Source: Elizabethkingia sp. YR214 (GTDB lineage Bacteria > Bacteroidota > Bacteroidia > Flavobacteriales > Weeksellaceae). From it: a DNA stretch of 64,000 nucleotides. The stretch spans positions 186,001 through 250,000 of the forward strand of contig NZ_QBUH01000002.1 in assembly GCF_003058195.1 (NCBI RefSeq), given 5' to 3'. Each line of letters opens with the position of its first letter. Positions within the stretch are counted from its first letter, which is position 1. The translations under genes were made by a program, and so were the position numbers. The notes under the pieces are model-generated. The model had not been told where the DNA came from. It saw only the letters and a list, made by a program, of their open reading frames with translations, and did no database searches. Positions 25,565 through 35,428 of this stretch are shown in pieces.

Positions 25565-28330
25565 GTGAAAAGTAATCTTGTATTTATGAAGGTTGCACCG
25601 GCATTCTTATTAGCAGGTGTAATGTTGAATGCACAACAGAAAGATTCAACAAAGACAAAGGAAATAGAACAGGTCGTATTGATCGGTTACGGAAAGCAAA
25701 AAAAATCAGATCTTACAGGATCTGTAACAGCGCTTACTGCTAAGGATTTCAATCAGGGAGCAATAGGCTCACCCGAACAATTGATTCAGGGAAAAGCCGC
25801 TGGTGTACAAATTGTAACCGCTGGTGGAGCACCAGGATCAGGATCTACGATCAGAATTCGTGGGGGAGCTTCCCTTAACGCAAGTAATGACCCGTTATTG
25901 GTTATAGATGGGGTTCCTGTGGATAATAGTACCATCAATGGAGCATCTAACGGGCTAGCGCTGATTGACCCTAATGATATTGAAAGTTTCAGTATTCTGA
26001 AAGACGCATCTGCTACGGCTATTTACGGTTCCAGAGCTTCCAATGGTGTAATAATTATTACTACTAAAAAAGGAACTTCCGGTAAACTAAAAGTAAGCTA
26101 CAACAGTAATACTTCTATATACACCAAAATGGGAACTATCGGAGTATTGAATGGCGATCAGTTCCGTTCTGTAGTAAATCAGTATGCAACAGATGAGTAT
26201 AAAAAATTATTAGGAAATAGTAATACGGATTGGCAGAAGCAAATTTATCAAACCGCTTTAGGGTTTGATAATAGCGTGGCTATCTCTGGAGGAATTAAAG
26301 GGCTGCCTTACCGTTTATCACTAGGATATCTTAAGCAGGATGGTATTATCAAAACCAGTAATTTCGAACGTTCCAATGTGGGGATTAATCTAAGTCCTAA
26401 ATTTTTTGATAAGCATTTATCGGTAGATATTAACTACAAAGGTATTTATACCGAAAACAGATTTGCAGATGTAGGAGCTATAGGAGCTGCTGCAGCTTTT
26501 GATCCTACACAATCTGTTTATGATCCTGCAAATACAGCTTTAGGCGGCTACTGGGAATGGTTGAATGCTTCAACAGGATTGCCTAATACCAATGGTACGA
26601 AGAATCCGCTTTCTATGCTAAACCAGAAAATAGATGTATCATATGTAACCAGAAGTCTGGGAAATATTCAGTTAGATTATAAATTCCATTTCCTTCCGGA
26701 ACTACGCGTAAATGTTAATGCTGGTATAGATTATACAGATTCCAAAGGGAATACCAGAGTATTGCCTACTTCAGCATCTGCATTTTATAATAGTGGAACT
26801 TATAAAAGGTATACCCAGAGCAGAAAAAATAAGTTGTTTGATGCTTATTTAAACTATAACAAAAAAGTAGAATCACTAAACTCTACATTCGATGTTACAG
26901 CGGGTTATTCTTATCAGGATTTTTACAGAAGCGAACCTTTAGCTATGACTATTAAAGGAGATCCTGCATTACAACCTGATATAGTTAATGCCTTTGAAAC
27001 ACAGTCTACTATTCTTTCTTACTTCGGACGTTTCAACTATAATTTTGGTGAGAAATATTTCTTAACGGCTACAGTGCGTAACGACCGCTCATCACGTTTC
27101 AGCAAAGAGAACAGAAGTGGTGTTTTTCCAGCGATAGGTCTGGCATGGAGAATAGATAAAGAAAACTTCATGAAAAACCAAAATGTAGTATCTTCTTTAA
27201 AGCTAAGAGCTGGTTGGGGAGAAACTGGTCAACAGGGAGTTATTAATAATGACTATCCATTCCTTGCGAGATATGTGGTTAGTGATAACGGAACAAAATA
27301 TCAGATAGGTGACCAATTCTATAATACACTTCGGGCACAAGGGTATGATAAAAATCTGAAATGGGAAACCACTATTACCAAAAATATAGGTTTAGATTTC
27401 GGATTCCTGAATGAAAGAATTACCGGATCTGTAGAAGTATACGAGAAGAAATCTAAAGATTTATTAAGCATTGTGCCAGTACCTGCGGGTGCTAATCTTA
27501 CCAACCTCTTACTGATCAATGTAGGAGACATGAAGAATAAGGGTATAGAAGCTAATGTTAATGTAAAAGCAATTCAGAAAGAAAATTTCAGTTGGGAATT
27601 TAGTGTTAATGCAACACACTATACTTCTAAAGTTACCAACCTTTCCGCTCAGAATAATCCCGATCAGAAAGTATTAATAGGTGGTATAGAAGGAGGGACT
27701 GGAACAACAGTTCAGGTTCATCAGGTTGGTTATACACCATTCTCATTCTATGTATACCAACAGGTATATGGACAAGACGGAAAACCTCTTGAAGGAGTTT
27801 ATGTAGACCGTAATGGTGATGGTGTGATTAACGAACAGGATTTATACCAATACAAATCACCAATTCCTGATGTTTTATTAGGTTTCTCTTCGAGATTTAC
27901 TTATAAAAATTGGGATCTGGGCTTCTCTTTAAGAGCAAGTATCGGAAACTATGTGTATAACAATATGGCTTCTAAGGCCGGATCATTGCAGAATATTTCT
28001 AATAATGACTATTTATCCAATATCTCTACAAGCTATTTGGATACAGGTTTTAAGAGAGCACAATATCTTTCCGACTATTATGTAGAGAATGGTTCATTCC
28101 TTAGAATGGATAATCTTAATATTGGGTATAACTTCCCACATTTTATCAATGACAAGTATAAGTTAAGAGTTTCTTTATCGGCTCAGAATGTATTTTTAAT
28201 TACAAAATACAGCGGACTGGATCCTGAATTATTGACGACGGAACTAAACGGAACAACAAAATCAGGAATTGATAACAATGCGTACCAACGACCAAGAATT
28301 TATTCTTTAGGTTTTAACTTCCAATTCTAA
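25565..28330 (+). CDS. SusC/RagA-type TonB-linked outer membrane transporter
   Basis: Outer-membrane glycan importer that works with the SusD lid lipoprotein next door. 921 residues: a signal peptide ending LAGVMLNAQQ, a TonB-dependent plug starting EIEQVVLIGYGKQKKSDLTGSVT (about 35-45) with the family's SIRGGAS-like IRIRGGASLNA and SFSILKDASATAIYGSRASNGVIIITTKKG, then a 22-strand barrel ending in NAYQRPRIYSLGFNFQF. The common N-terminal carboxypeptidase-D-like domain is missing. The listed start is GTG at 25565; ATG at 25586 (MKVAPAF) is an equally good alternative. susD follows after 10 bases. The cargo is inferred to be alpha-glucan oligosaccharides from the neighbouring GH97. Confidence 0.93.
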   Translation: MKSNLVFMKVAPAFLLAGVMLNAQQKDSTKTKEIEQVVLIGYGKQKKSDLTGSVTALTAKDFNQGAIGSPEQLIQGKAAGVQIVTAGGAPGSGSTIRIRGGASLNASNDPLLVIDGVPVDNSTINGASNGLALIDPNDIESFSILKDASATAIYGSRASNGVIIITTKKGTSGKLKVSYNSNTSIYTKMGTIGVLNGDQFRSVVNQYATDEYKKLLGNSNTDWQKQIYQTALGFDNSVAISGGIKGLPYRLSLGYLKQDGIIKTSNFERSNVGINLSPKFFDKHLSVDINYKGIYTENRFADVGAIGAAAAFDPTQSVYDPANTALGGYWEWLNASTGLPNTNGTKNPLSMLNQKIDVSYVTRSLGNIQLDYKFHFLPELRVNVNAGIDYTDSKGNTRVLPTSASAFYNSGTYKRYTQSRKNKLFDAYLNYNKKVESLNSTFDVTAGYSYQDFYRSEPLAMTIKGDPALQPDIVNAFETQSTILSYFGRFNYNFGEKYFLTATVRNDRSSRFSKENRSGVFPAIGLAWRIDKENFMKNQNVVSSLKLRAGWGETGQQGVINNDYPFLARYVVSDNGTKYQIGDQFYNTLRAQGYDKNLKWETTITKNIGLDFGFLNERITGSVEVYEKKSKDLLSIVPVPAGANLTNLLLINVGDMKNKGIEANVNVKAIQKENFSWEFSVNATHYTSKVTNLSAQNNPDQKVLIGGIEGGTGTTVQVHQVGYTPFSFYVYQQVYGQDGKPLEGVYVDRNGDGVINEQDLYQYKSPIPDVLLGFSSRFTYKNWDLGFSLRASIGNYVYNNMASKAGSLQNISNNDYLSNISTSYLDTGFKRAQYLSDYYVENGSFLRMDNLNIGYNFPHFINDKYKLRVSLSAQNVFLITKYSGLDPELLTTELNGTTKSGIDNNAYQRPRIYSLGFNFQF

Positions 28331-28340
28331 AAACACAGCA

Positions 28341-29942
28341 ATGAAATTTTTTAATTCTATAAATCGTAAATTATTAGTTGCCGGAGTAGTAATGTTACTC
28401 GGTGTAACTTCTTGTGAAAAAGATCTTGACAGATTACCTATAACAGATATTAGTTCAGCATCGGTTTATGCAAATTTTTCCAATTATAAAGGAGTGTTGG
28501 CAAAATGTTATGCTGGGCTTGCCCTTACTGGTCAAAAAAGTGGAGATGATACCGGAGGTGCCGATATCGGTGGTATAGATACCGGAACTTCAAGCTACCT
28601 TAGGCAATATTTCCAGTTACAAGAGCTTCCGACAGATGAAGCTGTAGTAGCATGGAATGATGCTTTTCTTCCGGATCTTCATAACATGAACTGGGGATCT
28701 ACAAATAGTTTTATTACTGCATTATACTATCGTATTTTCTATCAGGTAGCACTATGTAATGAGTTTATTCGTGAAACAACGGATGAGAAACTAGCATCCA
28801 GAAATATAACAGGAGCACAGGCAGAAGAAGCAAGATTATACAGAAACGAAGCACGTTTCCTTAGAGCACTAAGCTACTATCATGCTATTGATATGTTTGG
28901 TAATGTTCCATTTGTTACCGAAAAAGATGAAGTAGGTGTAAAACCTCCAAAGAGAATCACACGTGAAGAGCTTTTTGCTTATGTAGAAAGTGAGCTGAAA
29001 GATCTCGAAGGATTACTAAAAGATCCACGTACCAATGAATACGGACGCGCAGATAAAGCAGCTGTATGGATGGTAATGGCAAAGTTATACCTGAATGCAG
29101 AAGTGTATACCGGAGCTAAAAAATATACTGAGGCCAGAACATATGCAGAGAAAGTAATTAATGGAGGTTATAGCCTTAAACCTAAATATGGTGACCTTTT
29201 CCTTGCTGATAATAATGTTGCCAATAACGAAGTTATTTTCTCTATCAATTACGATGGACTTAATACCAAAACTTACGGTGGTACTACTTATTTGATCCAC
29301 GCAGCAGTAGGTGGAAGTATGAAACCTTCTGATTTTGGAATCAACAGTGGCTGGGGTGGCCTTAGAACAACCAAAAGTTTGGTTCAGTTATTCCCGGATG
29401 CAAACGGTTCCCGAGATAAAAGAGGAGTGTTCTATACCAATGGCCAAAAGCTGGAGATTGATAATGTAACTACATTTACAGATGGTTATCCATTGGTTAA
29501 ATTCAAGAATATTACATCGACAGGTAAACAAGGATCGGATGCTTCCGGAGATTTTGTAGATACCGATTTCCCGATGTTCCGTCTGGCAGATGCTTATCTG
29601 ATGTATGCGGAAGCAGTACTAAGAGGCGGAGGTGGCAGCAATGCTCAGGCTCTTACCTATGTGAATCAGCTGAGGACAAGAGCTTATGGTGATAACTCCG
29701 GAAATGTAAATTCTCTGAATTTAGACTTTATTCTTGATGAAAGAGCACGAGAGTTATCCTGGGAAGCAACAAGAAGAACAGATCTTATCCGCTTTGGTAA
29801 ATTTACTGGAAGTAGTTATTTGTGGCCATGGAAAGGTGGCGTTAAGGATGGAAGAGGAGTAGAGGATTTCAGAACACTTTATCCAATTCCTTCCAGCGAT
29901 TTAATTGCTAATCCAAACCTTAAACAAAATACGGGTTACTAA
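28341..29942 (+). CDS. SusD/RagB-family glycan-binding lipoprotein
   Basis: 533 residues. Lipoprotein signal with lipidated Cys25 in VTSCEKDLD; the acidic residues right after the Cys resemble the Bacteroidota surface-export signal, so it should face outward. It has the SusD N-terminal TPR-like region (YRNEARFLRALSYYHAIDMFGNVPFVTE at about 170-200) and the C-terminal RagB/SusD block (FRLADAYLMYAEAVLRGG, LDFILDERARELSWEATRRTDLIRFGKF, FRTLYPIPSSDLIANPNLKQNTGY). It forms the lid over the SusC channel and binds the incoming glycan. It is tightly linked to susC (10 bases) and the susE/F-like gene (16 bases). Confidence 0.95.
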   Translation: MKFFNSINRKLLVAGVVMLLGVTSCEKDLDRLPITDISSASVYANFSNYKGVLAKCYAGLALTGQKSGDDTGGADIGGIDTGTSSYLRQYFQLQELPTDEAVVAWNDAFLPDLHNMNWGSTNSFITALYYRIFYQVALCNEFIRETTDEKLASRNITGAQAEEARLYRNEARFLRALSYYHAIDMFGNVPFVTEKDEVGVKPPKRITREELFAYVESELKDLEGLLKDPRTNEYGRADKAAVWMVMAKLYLNAEVYTGAKKYTEARTYAEKVINGGYSLKPKYGDLFLADNNVANNEVIFSINYDGLNTKTYGGTTYLIHAAVGGSMKPSDFGINSGWGGLRTTKSLVQLFPDANGSRDKRGVFYTNGQKLEIDNVTTFTDGYPLVKFKNITSTGKQGSDASGDFVDTDFPMFRLADAYLMYAEAVLRGGGGSNAQALTYVNQLRTRAYGDNSGNVNSLNLDFILDERARELSWEATRRTDLIRFGKFTGSSYLWPWKGGVKDGRGVEDFRTLYPIPSSDLIANPNLKQNTGY

Positions 29943-29958
29943 TTTTTGAATTTGTATT

Positions 29959-31056
29959 ATGAAAAATATATTTAAAATAGCATTTACAGCTATTATTGGT
30001 TTCTTATTGATTTCCTGTGAGAAGGATGAAGACAGAGCCGTAATTGGTACTCCGGGGACATCTGATCTTAGCATGACAGGAACTAGTTTTGTACTAAATG
30101 CAGATAATGCTTCTCAGAAAGCAACAACTTTTTCATGGATCAATCCTTCTTATGGATTAAATGTAGAGGTTAAAAGCAGTTTACAGCTTGCAAAAGCCGG
30201 GACTAATTTTGCTAAAATTAAAGAAGTTGCGTTAACGTCCGGAGCAAAAGCGATGGATTATACTGTTCAGCAGTTGAATGCAGCAGCTTTAGAACTTGGC
30301 TTACCAGCAGCTATTGCCTCGGATGTTGAAGTTAGATTAGCTTCTAATGTTCCTACACAGTCAACTATTTACTCTAAGACAATAAAATTTACAGTTACAC
30401 CATACCTTACCTCATTAGATTTTTATTTGGTAGGTGCTGCTACAGCGGCCGGATGGAGCGACAGTCAGTCTCTTTTGCTAAGCAATCAGGATAATACTTC
30501 AGTTATTTATACTTACCTTAAGAGTGGTGAAAACTTCAGATTCTTAGGACAAAAATCTTGGAATCCTATTAATTATAGTATTGATCTTCCTGGAACAAAA
30601 ACTGAAAATAGATATTTTAAAACAGTGTCGTCTAATGTAACTTTGGGTGATAATGAAAATATGAAGTTTACAGGAGCTACAGGGGTATATAAAGTAGAAA
30701 TAGACAGCAAAGAAAAATCTTTGAATGTTTCTGCATCTCCGGTTGCAATATGGAATCCTGCAAATGTTTATATTGTAGGGTCTGTGAATAACTGGAATGA
30801 AAAAGATCCGATTGTAATGAAAAATGTATCTGAAGGAGTATTTGAATATACCATTGCTTTACCTAACGATGCTCAGTTTAAATTCATAGGTCAGAAATCT
30901 TGGGGAGATTTAGACTGGGGAAATCTTCCAAAAGATGGTAACTCAGGATATTTAGCTCCAAAAGGAAGTAATGGAAATATTAAATTCGATGGTGGAGGTG
31001 CTGTTTACAAAATCACTGTAGATATTAAAAAAGGTATTTATACTATTGAAAAATAA
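29959..31056 (+). CDS. SusE/SusF-like outer-membrane starch-binding lipoprotein
   Basis: 365 residues. Lipidated Cys20 in LLISCEKDEDR, again with an acidic surface-export-like tail. The N-terminal SusE-type Ig-like domain (about 35-145) is followed by two similar carbohydrate-binding repeats: the first (about 150-255) contains YLVGAATAAGWSD and FRFLGQKSW, the second (about 265-365) contains VYIVGSVNNWNEKDP and FKFIGQKSW. The repeated G-Q-K-S-W motif and paired Trp residues are what a sugar-stacking surface needs. It binds glucan at the cell surface beside SusC/D. It has only two tandem binding modules, fewer than described for SusF. It is followed by a hairpin terminator that may reduce expression of the hydrolases downstream. 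Confidence 0.85.
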   Translation: MKNIFKIAFTAIIGFLLISCEKDEDRAVIGTPGTSDLSMTGTSFVLNADNASQKATTFSWINPSYGLNVEVKSSLQLAKAGTNFAKIKEVALTSGAKAMDYTVQQLNAAALELGLPAAIASDVEVRLASNVPTQSTIYSKTIKFTVTPYLTSLDFYLVGAATAAGWSDSQSLLLSNQDNTSVIYTYLKSGENFRFLGQKSWNPINYSIDLPGTKTENRYFKTVSSNVTLGDNENMKFTGATGVYKVEIDSKEKSLNVSASPVAIWNPANVYIVGSVNNWNEKDPIVMKNVSEGVFEYTIALPNDAQFKFIGQKSWGDLDWGNLPKDGNSGYLAPKGSNGNIKFDGGGAVYKITVDIKKGIYTIEK

Positions 31057-31083
31057 TATAGTTATATAATCAAGTATAATAAG

Positions 31084-31113
31084 AAAGTGTTGTTTTACAG
31101 CAACACTTTTTTA
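31084..31113 (+). terminator. terminator-like hairpin inside the utilisation locus (after susE/F-like gene)
   Basis: Stem AAAGTGTTG / CAACACTTT (31084-31092, 31101-31109) with T-run. It lies between the binding-protein genes and the hydrolase genes. Confidence 0.7.
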
Positions 31114-31145
31114 TTTAAGAATAAAAGATAAATTGAACTATAACC

Positions 31146-33089
31146 ATGAAAAAAACAGTTTCTGTATTATTCTTAATTCTATTTTCTGTATCAAATGCAC
31201 AACAGCAACGTGAGAAGTATGCTGATGTTCTTAACCTGAAAACAGTTGTTTCGAATCCTAAAAACATTACAACTAATCTTTTTAGCGATATGGGAGCGTG
31301 GCACGCCTATGCTTTGCCAGAAAAGGCAGAAGATTACGGATCTTTTATAGGCCCTGTTATTATGGATCTCGATGGACAATGGCTGGCGAATACTATTTCT
31401 AAGATCAGAATTAAAGAAAACGGAACAGACATAGATTTGCAAAAATCAAAAACTACCCAGCATTATTATCCGGGATTATTAAAGCAGAATTTCATAATTG
31501 ATAATCTGGATATAGAGCAGCAGTTAATTTTTGTATCAGGACGTGAAGCAAAAATAAAAACAAGTATTTACAACCGATCAAAAATTCAGCGTGAACTCAC
31601 TGTGTCCTTTGAAGGAAAACTTCTACCCGAAACCCTTCTTGTAAAAGATAGTAACGGGATTACCGCTCAGCTAAAGGCTAAAGAAAATACATTTAAGTTA
31701 GTTTTCGATCAGCCCGTAAATATTGATATTACTACAGATTCGTATACGGCATCTGCAGGAAAAGTAAATATACCAGCAGGTGGTAAGACCGATTTTATTC
31801 AGTCTCAATATTATTTTCTTCAGACTAAAGAGGCAAATACTAAAAATAAAGAAGTAGATTTTGGTATTCAGTTAAAGCAAAATGATAAGCGCTGGAATGG
31901 TTATCTTCAGCAATATTTCTTGCACACCTCTCAATTAGATGAAAAGAAACAGAGACTTGCTGTAAAAGCAATTGTTACGTTAATGACTAACTGGAGAACA
32001 GCTGCTAAAGACCTGCTACATGATGGTGTATTTCCTTCAGCTTCTTACCAGGGATTTTATGGTTTTTGGAGTTGGGATAGTTGGAAACAGGCTGTAGGGT
32101 TGAGTTATTTTAATACCTCTCTGGCCAAAGACAATATTCGTAGTATGTTCGACTATATGGACGAATACGGAATGGTGGCAGACTGTGTATACACAGATAA
32201 AAAAGAGAATAACTGGCGGGATACCAAACCTCCTTTAGCCGCATGGGCTGTATGGAAAGTCTATGAACAAACTAAAGATGCAGCATTTGTAAAAGAAATA
32301 TATCCTAAACTGATAAAATACCATAAGTGGTGGTATGAAAACAGAGACCATGATAAGAACATGTTGTGTGAATATGGTTCTACAGACGGAACGCGAATTG
32401 CTGCAGCCTGGGAAAGTGGAATGGATAATGCAGTGCGCTTTGATGAGGCTGTATTGATGAAAAATAATGATAAAGCCTGGTCTCTAAACCAGGAGAGTAT
32501 AGATCTGAATGCTTATCTGTTCGCCGAAAAAAAATACTTGTCTCAGCTGGCTGCAGTTATAGGCAATAAGAAAGAGACTCAAGATTGGAATAATTCCGTC
32601 ATCGGACTGGCAGATAAAATCAATCAGAGATTTTATGATACTACCAAAGGTTACTATTATGATAAACTTTTGGGAAAACAAGAACCTATCTCAGTAGAAG
32701 GACCTGAAGGATGGATTCCTTTATGGGCTGGTATTGCTACAAAAGAGCAGGCAAATGCTGTTTCAAAGGTTATGATGAATCAGCACAAATTCAATACAAA
32801 AGTGCCATTACCAACTCTTACAGCCGATCATCCGAAATTTGATCCACTAAAAGGCTACTGGCGTGGCCCTGTATGGATAGATCAGTTTTATTTCGGAATT
32901 ACAGGATTGAGAAAATATGGCTATCAGCAGCAGGCTGACGAATTGATTAATAAATTTATGAATAATGCCGAAGGTCTTTTAGAAGATAAACCCATTCACG
33001 AAACCTATCATCCTATAACAGGAAAAGGTCTGAATGCGATTAATTTTAGCTGGTCTTCTGCACATATTTTAATGCTTTTAGCAAAATAA
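31146..33089 (+). CDS. secreted GH63/trehalase-type alpha-glycosidase
   Basis: 647 residues. A signal peptide ends SVSNAQQQ, then comes an N-terminal beta-sandwich (about 30-235) and an (alpha/alpha)6 barrel (about 250-647). Barrel motifs are those of the GH63/GH37 clan (YgjK-like): GFYGFWSWDSWKQAVGLSYF with the likely catalytic Asp (about 300), NNWRDTKPPLAAWAVW, ESGMDNAVRFD, GYWRGPVWIDQFYFGITGL and, near the end, HETYHPITGKGLNAINFSWSSA with the probable catalytic base Glu. It should release glucose from alpha-linked oligosaccharides in the periplasm. The exact linkage is unknown; a mannosyl-oligosaccharide glucosidase or kojibiose-type specificity is possible. It lies between two weak terminators in the locus. 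Confidence 0.85.
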   Translation: MKKTVSVLFLILFSVSNAQQQREKYADVLNLKTVVSNPKNITTNLFSDMGAWHAYALPEKAEDYGSFIGPVIMDLDGQWLANTISKIRIKENGTDIDLQKSKTTQHYYPGLLKQNFIIDNLDIEQQLIFVSGREAKIKTSIYNRSKIQRELTVSFEGKLLPETLLVKDSNGITAQLKAKENTFKLVFDQPVNIDITTDSYTASAGKVNIPAGGKTDFIQSQYYFLQTKEANTKNKEVDFGIQLKQNDKRWNGYLQQYFLHTSQLDEKKQRLAVKAIVTLMTNWRTAAKDLLHDGVFPSASYQGFYGFWSWDSWKQAVGLSYFNTSLAKDNIRSMFDYMDEYGMVADCVYTDKKENNWRDTKPPLAAWAVWKVYEQTKDAAFVKEIYPKLIKYHKWWYENRDHDKNMLCEYGSTDGTRIAAAWESGMDNAVRFDEAVLMKNNDKAWSLNQESIDLNAYLFAEKKYLSQLAAVIGNKKETQDWNNSVIGLADKINQRFYDTTKGYYYDKLLGKQEPISVEGPEGWIPLWAGIATKEQANAVSKVMMNQHKFNTKVPLPTLTADHPKFDPLKGYWRGPVWIDQFYFGITGLRKYGYQQQADELINKFMNNAEGLLEDKPIHETYHPITGKGLNAINFSWSSAHILMLLAK

Positions 33090-33095
33090 ATGATT

Positions 33096-33114
33096 GTGAG
33101 ATCGTCTCACTTTT
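33096..33114 (+). terminator. short hairpin between GH63-type and GH97 genes
   Basis: Perfect palindrome GTGAGATCGTCTCAC (33096-33110) followed by TTTTATAA. Either a weak terminator or an operator; the TAACTTTA 5 bases further on could be an internal promoter for the GH97 gene. Confidence 0.45.
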
Positions 33115-33148
33115 ATAACTTTAGATATTACAATATAAAATAACAATT

Positions 33149-35311
33149 ATGAACTTGAAGAAAGTAAGTTTGGCAGTTGCATTTTTTGGTTTGACATTAG
33201 GAGGTTTGTATGGACAAACTTTGAAATCTCCTGATGGAAAGTTTCAGATGGATTTCAGTCTGAAAAACGGAACACCATATTATCAGCTGAAATACAATGG
33301 AAAAGTTGTGGTGGAGGAATCTAAACTGGGACTTCGTTTATTTAAAGATAACAATATACAGTTTGCTTCTGAGATTAATAAGACAGAAGGAAATGAAAAT
33401 GATCTGAATCAGGGATTCTCCAAAGTATCTGAAAAAAGAGATACTAAAAATGAAACCTGGCAGCCAGTAATGGGGGAAAAGAAAAGCTATACCAATAACT
33501 ATAATGAGCTTACCGTAAACCTTCATCAGGACAAACAGGATCGTACAATCGCAATTAAATTCAGATTGTTCAATGATGGTCTAGGCTTCCGTTATGAATT
33601 TCCGCAACAGAAGAACCTTAATTATTTCGTGATAAAAGAAGAAGATTCAGAAATAGATCTTCCTTCCGATATGAAAGCATGGTGGATTGTTGGAGATTAT
33701 GATACTCAGGAATATCAGTATCAAACTTCCAAAGTTTCCGAGATTGCTGCAAAATGGGCTGGCGCTGTAGAACAAAATGCATCGCAGTTCCCGGTAAAAA
33801 ATACGGTACAAACACCTTTAATTCTTAAAAAAGAAGGTAAAGAGCCATTGTATGTTGATTTAGGAGAGGCAGCATTGATTAATTATCCGGCATCACATTT
33901 GGAAGTAGACAGCCAGAATTATAAATTCAAAACACATCTTACCCCAGATGCACAGGGAGCTAAAGGTTATATACAAACACCTTTTAATACACCTTGGAGA
34001 ACAATTATTGTATCGCCTACAGCTACCGGAATTTTGGATTCTAAAATGATTTTTAATCTAAATGAACCTACAGAATACAAAGATACTTCCTGGATAAAGC
34101 CAACCAAATATATGGGAGTATGGTGGGAAATGATTATCGGAAAATCCCAGTGGGCATATTCTACAGAAGATAATGTACATTTAGGAAAAACAGACTTTAC
34201 CAAACTTACCCCGAACGGAAAGCATGCAGCTAATAATACCAAAGTAAGAGAGTATATAGATTTTGCTGCGAAAAATGGTTTCGACGGACTTCTTATTGAA
34301 GGCTGGAATATTGGTTGGGAAGACTGGTTTGGACATTCTAAAGAAGATGTTTTCGATTTTGTAACGCCATATCCGGATTTCGATATTGCCGCGCTTAATG
34401 AGTATGCTCATGGTAAAGGCATTAAATTGATTATGCACCACGAAACATCTGGTTCAACAGTTAATTATGAAAGATGGCTGGATCCGGCTTTCAAGCTGAT
34501 GAACAAATATGGTTATGATGCTGTAAAAACTGGTTATGTAGGAAATATTATTCCTCGTGGTGAACACCATTATAGCCAATGGACTAATAACCATTACCTG
34601 CATGTTGCTAAAAAAGCAGCGGACTATAAGATTATGGTTAACTCTCACGAATCTGTACGTCCTACAGGACTTAATCGTACTTATCCAAACTGGATAGCTG
34701 CAGAAGCTGCACGTGGTACCGAGTACGATGCTTTTGGCGGAAACAACGCAGATCATACAACGATCCTTCCGTTTACCAGACAAATGGGTGGGCCAATGGA
34801 TTATACACCAGGTATTTTCCAGACGAAGTTAGATTACTACTTCCCTGGAGACAAGCGTATGGTAAAAACAACACTGGCAAAACAATTGGCTTTATATGTA
34901 ACCATGTATTCACCATTACAAATGGCTGCGGACTTGCCGGAGAACTATGCGAAACACATGGATGCATTCCAGTTTATAAAAGATGTAGCTGTAGATTGGG
35001 ATGATACTAAAATACTTGATGCTGAGCCTGGAGACTATCTGCATATTGCCAGAAAAGCAAAAGGTAAAGATGAATGGTATGTAGGTGGTATTACTGATGA
35101 GAATAAGCGTGACTTTACAATAGATTTATCTTTCCTGGATAAGGGGAAGAAGTATGAAGCTGTAATCTATGAAGATGGTAAAGATGCAGATTACGACACC
35201 AATCCACAGAGCTATCACATCTATAAAAAAGTAGTAACAAGTACTACAAAAATCCCTGTGAAAATGGCGAGAAGTGGTGGGTATGCTATTTCTATTAAAG
35301 CTGTAAAATAA
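33149..35311 (+). CDS. susB: GH97 alpha-glucosidase, SusB-like inverting type
   Basis: 720 residues, the family's normal length, with a signal peptide (AVAFFGLTLGGLYGQ). N-terminal beta-super-sandwich (about 20-290), TIM barrel (about 295-600) and C-terminal beta domain. The three acidic residues of the inverting GH97a mechanism line up by spacing: Glu in IMHHETSG, Glu in VNSHESVRP exactly 69 residues later, and Glu in ARGTEYDAF 24 residues after that, the same intervals as Glu439/508/532 of Bacteroides SusB. It should therefore be an inverting periplasmic alpha-glucosidase that takes glucose from maltodextrins. Last gene of the locus, ending at a strong terminator. Confidence 0.93.
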   Translation: MNLKKVSLAVAFFGLTLGGLYGQTLKSPDGKFQMDFSLKNGTPYYQLKYNGKVVVEESKLGLRLFKDNNIQFASEINKTEGNENDLNQGFSKVSEKRDTKNETWQPVMGEKKSYTNNYNELTVNLHQDKQDRTIAIKFRLFNDGLGFRYEFPQQKNLNYFVIKEEDSEIDLPSDMKAWWIVGDYDTQEYQYQTSKVSEIAAKWAGAVEQNASQFPVKNTVQTPLILKKEGKEPLYVDLGEAALINYPASHLEVDSQNYKFKTHLTPDAQGAKGYIQTPFNTPWRTIIVSPTATGILDSKMIFNLNEPTEYKDTSWIKPTKYMGVWWEMIIGKSQWAYSTEDNVHLGKTDFTKLTPNGKHAANNTKVREYIDFAAKNGFDGLLIEGWNIGWEDWFGHSKEDVFDFVTPYPDFDIAALNEYAHGKGIKLIMHHETSGSTVNYERWLDPAFKLMNKYGYDAVKTGYVGNIIPRGEHHYSQWTNNHYLHVAKKAADYKIMVNSHESVRPTGLNRTYPNWIAAEAARGTEYDAFGGNNADHTTILPFTRQMGGPMDYTPGIFQTKLDYYFPGDKRMVKTTLAKQLALYVTMYSPLQMAADLPENYAKHMDAFQFIKDVAVDWDDTKILDAEPGDYLHIARKAKGKDEWYVGGITDENKRDFTIDLSFLDKGKKYEAVIYEDGKDADYDTNPQSYHIYKKVVTSTTKIPVKMARSGGYAISIKAVK

Positions 35312-35360
35312 ATTTCTTGATTTAGAAATTAACTGTTCTATAGCATGGCTATAAATTATA

Positions 35361-35400
35361 AAAAGGCTGTAAAGTTTTAAACTTTACAGCCTTTTATTTT
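35361..35400. terminator. strong bidirectional terminator after susB-like gene
   Basis: Seventeen-base perfect stem starting AAAAGGCTGTAAAG (35361-35377) and its complement (35379-35395), T-rich after it on plus and, read from the other strand, for the convergent DUF3667 gene. Confidence 0.9.
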
Positions 35401-35428
35401 TATTGAGTACTTAGAAAATAATAATATC

